Positions 63,632-64,000 of a stretch of 64,000 bases of DNA are shown here, one piece after another. Where the stretch lies: NCBI GenBank assembly GCA_013398055.1, contig VZRS01002384.1:175558-239557 (forward strand), in the 5' to 3' direction. The position numbers were made by a program, and so were the translations under genes. Each line of letters begins with the position of its first letter. Position 1 is the stretch's first letter. The notes below the pieces were generated by a model. It was not told where the DNA came from. It saw only the letters and a program-made list of their open reading frames with translations, and made no database searches. Source of the DNA: Ifrita kowaldi. Its lineage: Eukaryota; Chordata; Aves; Passeriformes; Cinclosomatidae.

Positions 63632-63779
63632 AGTGTGGAAAATGGTGATTTTGTATACTGTTCAGAATCTGGAAAATCTACAGTGACTTATACATGTCAC
63701 TACGGATTTCAATTACAAGGAGAAGAGCAATTAACCTGCACAAGTAAAGGATGGAACTTTGAGGCTCCAGTTTGTATAG
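63632..63779 (+). other. TPO: Third, 5'-truncated copy of TPO CCP exon, assembly duplicate
   Basis: Begins directly after the single N at 63631, at the equivalent of 62230, so it lacks the first 23 bases of the exon and any splice acceptor. It matches the first copy with an offset of 1402 and continues to the window end (equivalent of 62598). An exon cut by an N cannot be spliced in; this is a contig overlap left unmerged. Confidence 0.85.
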
Positions 63780-63784
63780 GTATC

Positions 63785-63824
<40 letters not shown>

Positions 63825-64000
63825 TCTGAATTTTCTAACAGATAAAGTCCAGCATAGCTCATCAGATGTGAATTCACTCCTATGCTTTCTTGTAGTTAGC
63901 CTCCTGGGGATACAGGTGTAACAACACAATAATGTGAAACTCTCCTTTCTCCAGAATTGCTATCTCAATCTCCACCCATTCTGATTCAGCAATCAAGTTG
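63632..64000. repeat. Assembly duplicate of 62230-62598
   Basis: Repeats the CCP exon body and downstream intron, ending at the same base (…caatcaagttg) at which the first copy reaches its N. This suggests a contig that spans the ATT repeat and rejoins the true sequence near the window edge. Confidence 0.85.

Noticed and set aside
62207..63779. TPO with three sushi domains
   Set aside because: Copies are identical including introns, joined by single Ns, and the third lacks a splice acceptor. Assembly overlap is far simpler.
1..64000. CRISPR arrays, operons, prophage, rRNA or tRNA genes
   Set aside because: Nothing of the kind is visible; the window is spliced vertebrate DNA.

Overview
The window is vertebrate nuclear DNA, most likely from a bird. 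It has AT-rich introns, GT-AG spliced exons, several CR1-type LINE fragments and no compact gene organisation. The species cannot be fixed from the sequence. It is a draft assembly: there is one 856-base N gap (4834-5689) and three single-N joins (9716, 62599, 63631).

The only gene I can support is thyroid peroxidase (TPO), on the plus strand. Twelve coding exons between 29718 and 62377 join in consistent phase into about 794 codons: signal peptide, propeptide-like N-terminus, the complete heme peroxidase domain and the CCP/sushi module. All main catalytic residues are present: Asp238, His239, Arg395, Glu398, proximal His493 and the calcium loop. The EGF-like, transmembrane and cytoplasmic exons must lie beyond the right edge. 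A splice acceptor directly abuts the ATG, so the 5' UTR should be in an upstream exon; a candidate first exon with a TATA-like box lies at about 27542-27622.

Layout: 1-27500 is upstream non-genic sequence with the N gap, a CR1 fragment of about 1.2 kb carrying a decayed ORF2 end, and a 2328-base segment present twice (7388-9715 and 9717-12044). That pair looks like two alleles kept side by side by the assembler. 27500-62377 is TPO with long introns holding further CR1 pieces, poly-T runs and microsatellites. 62600-64000 repeats 61371-62598 and then part of it again, so the CCP exon appears three times; single Ns and exact copying point to an assembly artefact.

I found no convincing undescribed system. 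The most interesting biology is inside TPO: a Phe where mammalian TPO has the first sushi cysteine, an abrupt switch to very GC-rich codons inside the exon encoding the catalytic Arg/Glu, and a possible poison exon in the intron before it.
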